Source: Actinomyces oricola (GTDB lineage Bacteria; Actinomycetota; Actinomycetes; Actinomycetales; Actinomycetaceae). From it: DNA of 64,000 bases. The stretch lies in the NCBI RefSeq assembly GCF_004104015.1, contig NZ_RYFV01000001.1, forward strand, positions 186,001-250,000. Reading direction: 5' to 3'. The position numbers were made by a program, and so were the translations under genes. Of this stretch, positions 61,995 through 64,000 are shown piece by piece (positions within the stretch are counted from its first letter, which is position 1; each line of letters begins with the position of its first letter). Below the pieces are notes generated by a model, which saw only the letters and a list, made by a program, of their open reading frames with translations, was not told where the DNA came from and searched no databases.

Positions 61995-64000
61995 AGCCCC
62001 GACCACGCCACCACCCCCCGGTTGACGTCCAGGCAGGCCTGGGAGGCTCGCAGTGCCAGTTCGCCCAGGACGGCGCGTTCGGCCGGCGGCGCCTCCGGTG
62101 GGGGGCTCAGGGCGGCCAGCTGGGTCAGAACGTCAAGAAGTTGCTTGCACCAGCGCACGAAGTCCCCCGCGGTCAGTTCGGCGTCCTGAAGGACTTCGGC
62201 CAGGTCGGCGCCCTCGCACCAGGCGCGCACCGCCCCGGCCAGGGCGGGCTCGGCCCCGGAGGAGGCCTCGGTGCGGGCCATGGCCTCCAAGTCGTTAATG
62301 TGCCGCGAGACCGCGAGCTCCTCACGCAGGGCGCCTCCCAGGCGCGATCCGGGTGCCACCGGCAAGCCCAGCCCCGGAGCGGCGGCCCGTGGTTCGTAGA
62401 CGCAGGCGCTCACGGCCCCGGCAAGCTCGGCGGCCTCCAGGTGCTGCCAGATGTCCTGATGCAGGCACTCGGCAATGAGCAGGTCGCGCTCGGCGTAAAT
62501 GCGGGCCAGCAGCATCCCGGCCCGGGTGACCCGCAACTCGCGCTCGGGGTGGCCGCGCTCAGCCGGCTCCAGGTACCCCAACTCCAGGAGGACCTCGCTG
62601 ACGGCGTCGAAGAGTCGGGCGATAGTGCCGGTGCTGGCCTCTATGCGCGTCTGCAGGTGCTCTAAGGCGGCCAGAGTCTTGGTCCACCGGCGCCCAATGC
62701 GAGCGTGCTCCTCACGGTCGGGGCAGGCGTGGCAGGGGTGGGTGCGCATTTCATGGCGCAGTGCCTCCAGGCGCTCAGCTGTGGCGGTCCCGGCGTCCTG
62801 CCCGCGCGCCCGGCGTATGACGCCCTTGTCCAGGGCCCCCGAGCGCAGCGCCTCCAGGAGACGTCCGACCAGCCGGTCGCGGTCTTTGGGGCGGCGCGCG
62901 TCCACGGTGGCGGCCACGTGCAGGGAGCCCACGCGCAGCACCCCGTCGGGGCAGGTGTCCGGGGTCAGGGTCACCACCCGGGAATCCTCACCCAGGACGG
63001 TCAGGGTCGGGCTGGCGCTGTGGTCCTCGCCCCGCTCCAAAACCACGCCGTGTTTGAGGCGGCGCCCCTTGCGGTAGACGACTACCTCCCCGCGCTCCAG
63101 GGCGCTCATCTGGGCGCGGGTGGCGCTCGCCCGAGCCTGGCGACGCTCGTGAGACAAGTCGTTCTCGGTGTCGGCAATGGCCTGGCGCAGGCGCGCGTAG
63201 GTGCGGAAGTCGCCCAGGTGGCAGGTCATCTGCTCCTCCAGGGCCTCCAGGGCTCGACGTTTCCTGCGGGCCTGGGCGGCGAGCTCGACCACGCCGCGGT
63301 CGGCCTGGAACTGGGCGAAGGAGGACTCCAGGATCTCCCGGGCTCGAGCCCGGGTGGTGCGGCCCAGGAGGTTGACGGCCATGTTGTAGGTGGGGCGGAA
63401 GGCGGAGACCAGTGGGTAGGTGCGCCGAGAGGCCAGGGAGGAGACGAAGGAGGGTTCAACATTGTCGGCGGCCAGAACCACGGCGTGGCCCTCGACGTCA
63501 ATGCCCCGCCGCCCGGCCCGACCGGTGAGCTGGGTGTACTCCCCGGGGGTGAGTGTCACGTGCGCAGAACCATTCCACTTGCGCAAGGATTCGAGCACAA
63601 CGGTTCTTGCGGGCATATTGATGCCCAAGGCCAGGGTCTCGGTGGCGTAGACGACCTTGACCAGGCCCGCGCTGAAAAGCTCTTCGACTGTCTCCTTGAA
63701 CACGGGCAGCAGTCCGGCGTGGTGGGCGGCCACGCCCCGTTCCAGGGCGTCGACCCAGACGTGGAAGCCGAGCACGCCCAGGTCCGATCGCGGAATCTGG
63801 GCGGTGCGGCGCTCAATGATCTCCCTAATGCGCCGGACTTCGTCCTCGGTGGTCAGGTCCGCTCCCCCGCCCACCACTTGGGCGACCGCCTGCTCGCAGC
63901 CAGCCCGGGAGAAGACGAAGACAATGGCGGGCAGCAGGTGAGCGGACTCCAGGGCCCCCAGGACGCTCAACCGTGAGGGCGGGCGCAGGCGGGCGGTGCG
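61991..64000 (-). CDS. helY: HelY/Ski2-like DEAD/DEAH-box RNA helicase, C-terminal part (runs off window)
   Basis: About 670 residues from the right edge to the stop at 61991; the N-terminal ATPase domain with Walker A/DEVH lies outside. Seen here: helicase C domain with FVFSRAGCEQAV, VAAHHAGLLPVFKETVEELF, ATETLALGINMPARTVVLES and the arginine-finger motif QLTGRAGRRGID; then the winged helix and the DSHCT-type C-terminal domain (CHACPDREEH ... DFVRWCKQLLDVLTQL). Role: RNA processing or decay. First gene of a run helY-lnt-ppm1. Confidence 0.93.
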   Translation of the reverse strand, partial: RTARLRPPSRLSVLGALESAHLLPAIVFVFSRAGCEQAVAQVVGGGADLTTEDEVRRIREIIERRTAQIPRSDLGVLGFHVWVDALERGVAAHHAGLLPVFKETVEELFSAGLVKVVYATETLALGINMPARTVVLESLRKWNGSAHVTLTPGEYTQLTGRAGRRGIDVEGHAVVLAADNVEPSFVSSLASRRTYPLVSAFRPTYNMAVNLLGRTTRARAREILESSFAQFQADRGVVELAAQARRKRRALEALEEQMTCHLGDFRTYARLRQAIADTENDLSHERRQARASATRAQMSALERGEVVVYRKGRRLKHGVVLERGEDHSASPTLTVLGEDSRVVTLTPDTCPDGVLRVGSLHVAATVDARRPKDRDRLVGRLLEALRSGALDKGVIRRARGQDAGTATAERLEALRHEMRTHPCHACPDREEHARIGRRWTKTLAALEHLQTRIEASTGTIARLFDAVSEVLLELGYLEPAERGHPERELRVTRAGMLLARIYAERDLLIAECLHQDIWQHLEAAELAGAVSACVYEPRAAAPGLGLPVAPGSRLGGALREELAVSRHINDLEAMARTEASSGAEPALAGAVRAWCEGADLAEVLQDAELTAGDFVRWCKQLLDVLTQLAALSPPPEAPPAERAVLGELALRASQACLDVNRGVVAWSGL

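Overview
The window is GC-rich, densely coded DNA from an actinobacterium, most likely family Actinomycetaceae (Actinomyces or a close relative). Reasons: the tpiA-secG and parA-scpA-scpB-rluB-tyrA-cmk/der gene orders; a fused cytidylate kinase/GTPase Der; the garA-ftsR-bifunctional nuclease-MerR block; RbpA beside ppm1 and lnt; OpcA next to G6PDH; and many promoters of the form TAnnnT placed 6-8 bases before an ATG or GTG (leaderless mRNAs). The species call is inference from gene content; no database was searched.

Layout. 1-9.5 kb: housekeeping block (triose-phosphate isomerase end, SecG, XerD, ParA, the condensin partners ScpA/ScpB, a pseudouridine synthase, prephenate dehydrogenase, Cmk-Der fusion, a double carboxymuconolactone-decarboxylase-fold protein). 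9.7-14.1 kb: LtrA-like membrane protein, glucose-6-phosphate isomerase, and a MoeB/ThiF-rhodanese fusion with a 39-bp tandem repeat in the linker. 14.28 kb: tRNA-Pro(GGG).

14.4-25.7 kb is an accessory island beginning just after tRNA-Pro. It holds an EXLDI-type protein, a frameshifted IS1634-like transposase and a broken IS110 transposase between 16-bp inverted repeats, an integrase lacking its N-terminus, a three-gene TetR operon, a truncated MobF (TrwC) relaxase behind two hairpins that could be an oriT, an XRE regulator facing a lipoprotein, an AbiEi-type antitoxin fragment and an intact VapBC pair with its own operator. Most of it looks like the decayed remains of conjugative or integrative elements.

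25.7-38.6 kb: O-acetyltransferase, PhzF-like isomerase, overlapping CHAD and HAD phosphatase genes, an alpha/beta hydrolase that lacks its nucleophile serine, an Hsp15-like S4 protein, a secreted membrane-anchored HNH nuclease, an NfeD-like/flotillin pair, then the oxidative pentose phosphate genes (OpcA-6-phosphogluconolactonase fusion and zwf, divergent from gnd). 40-49.6 kb: aminopeptidase N, GarA-FtsR-nuclease-MerR, an Hsp70-like protein, and a PiT phosphate transporter with a tiny membrane partner.

49.7-54.5 kb is a sucrose island: sucrose-6-phosphate hydrolase, PTS EIIBCA and a LacI repressor, with palindromes at both catabolic promoters. 54.7-64 kb: small membrane protein, UvrA-like remnant, GNAT, GNAT-ASCH fusion, PfkA, RbpA, a membrane protein, an IS1634 remnant, Ppm1, Lnt and a HelY-type helicase running off the end. 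Together pgi, pfkA, zwf, opcA-pgl, gnd and the sucrose genes give a coherent picture of a sugar-fermenting organism. I found no CRISPR array, rRNA or intact prophage.
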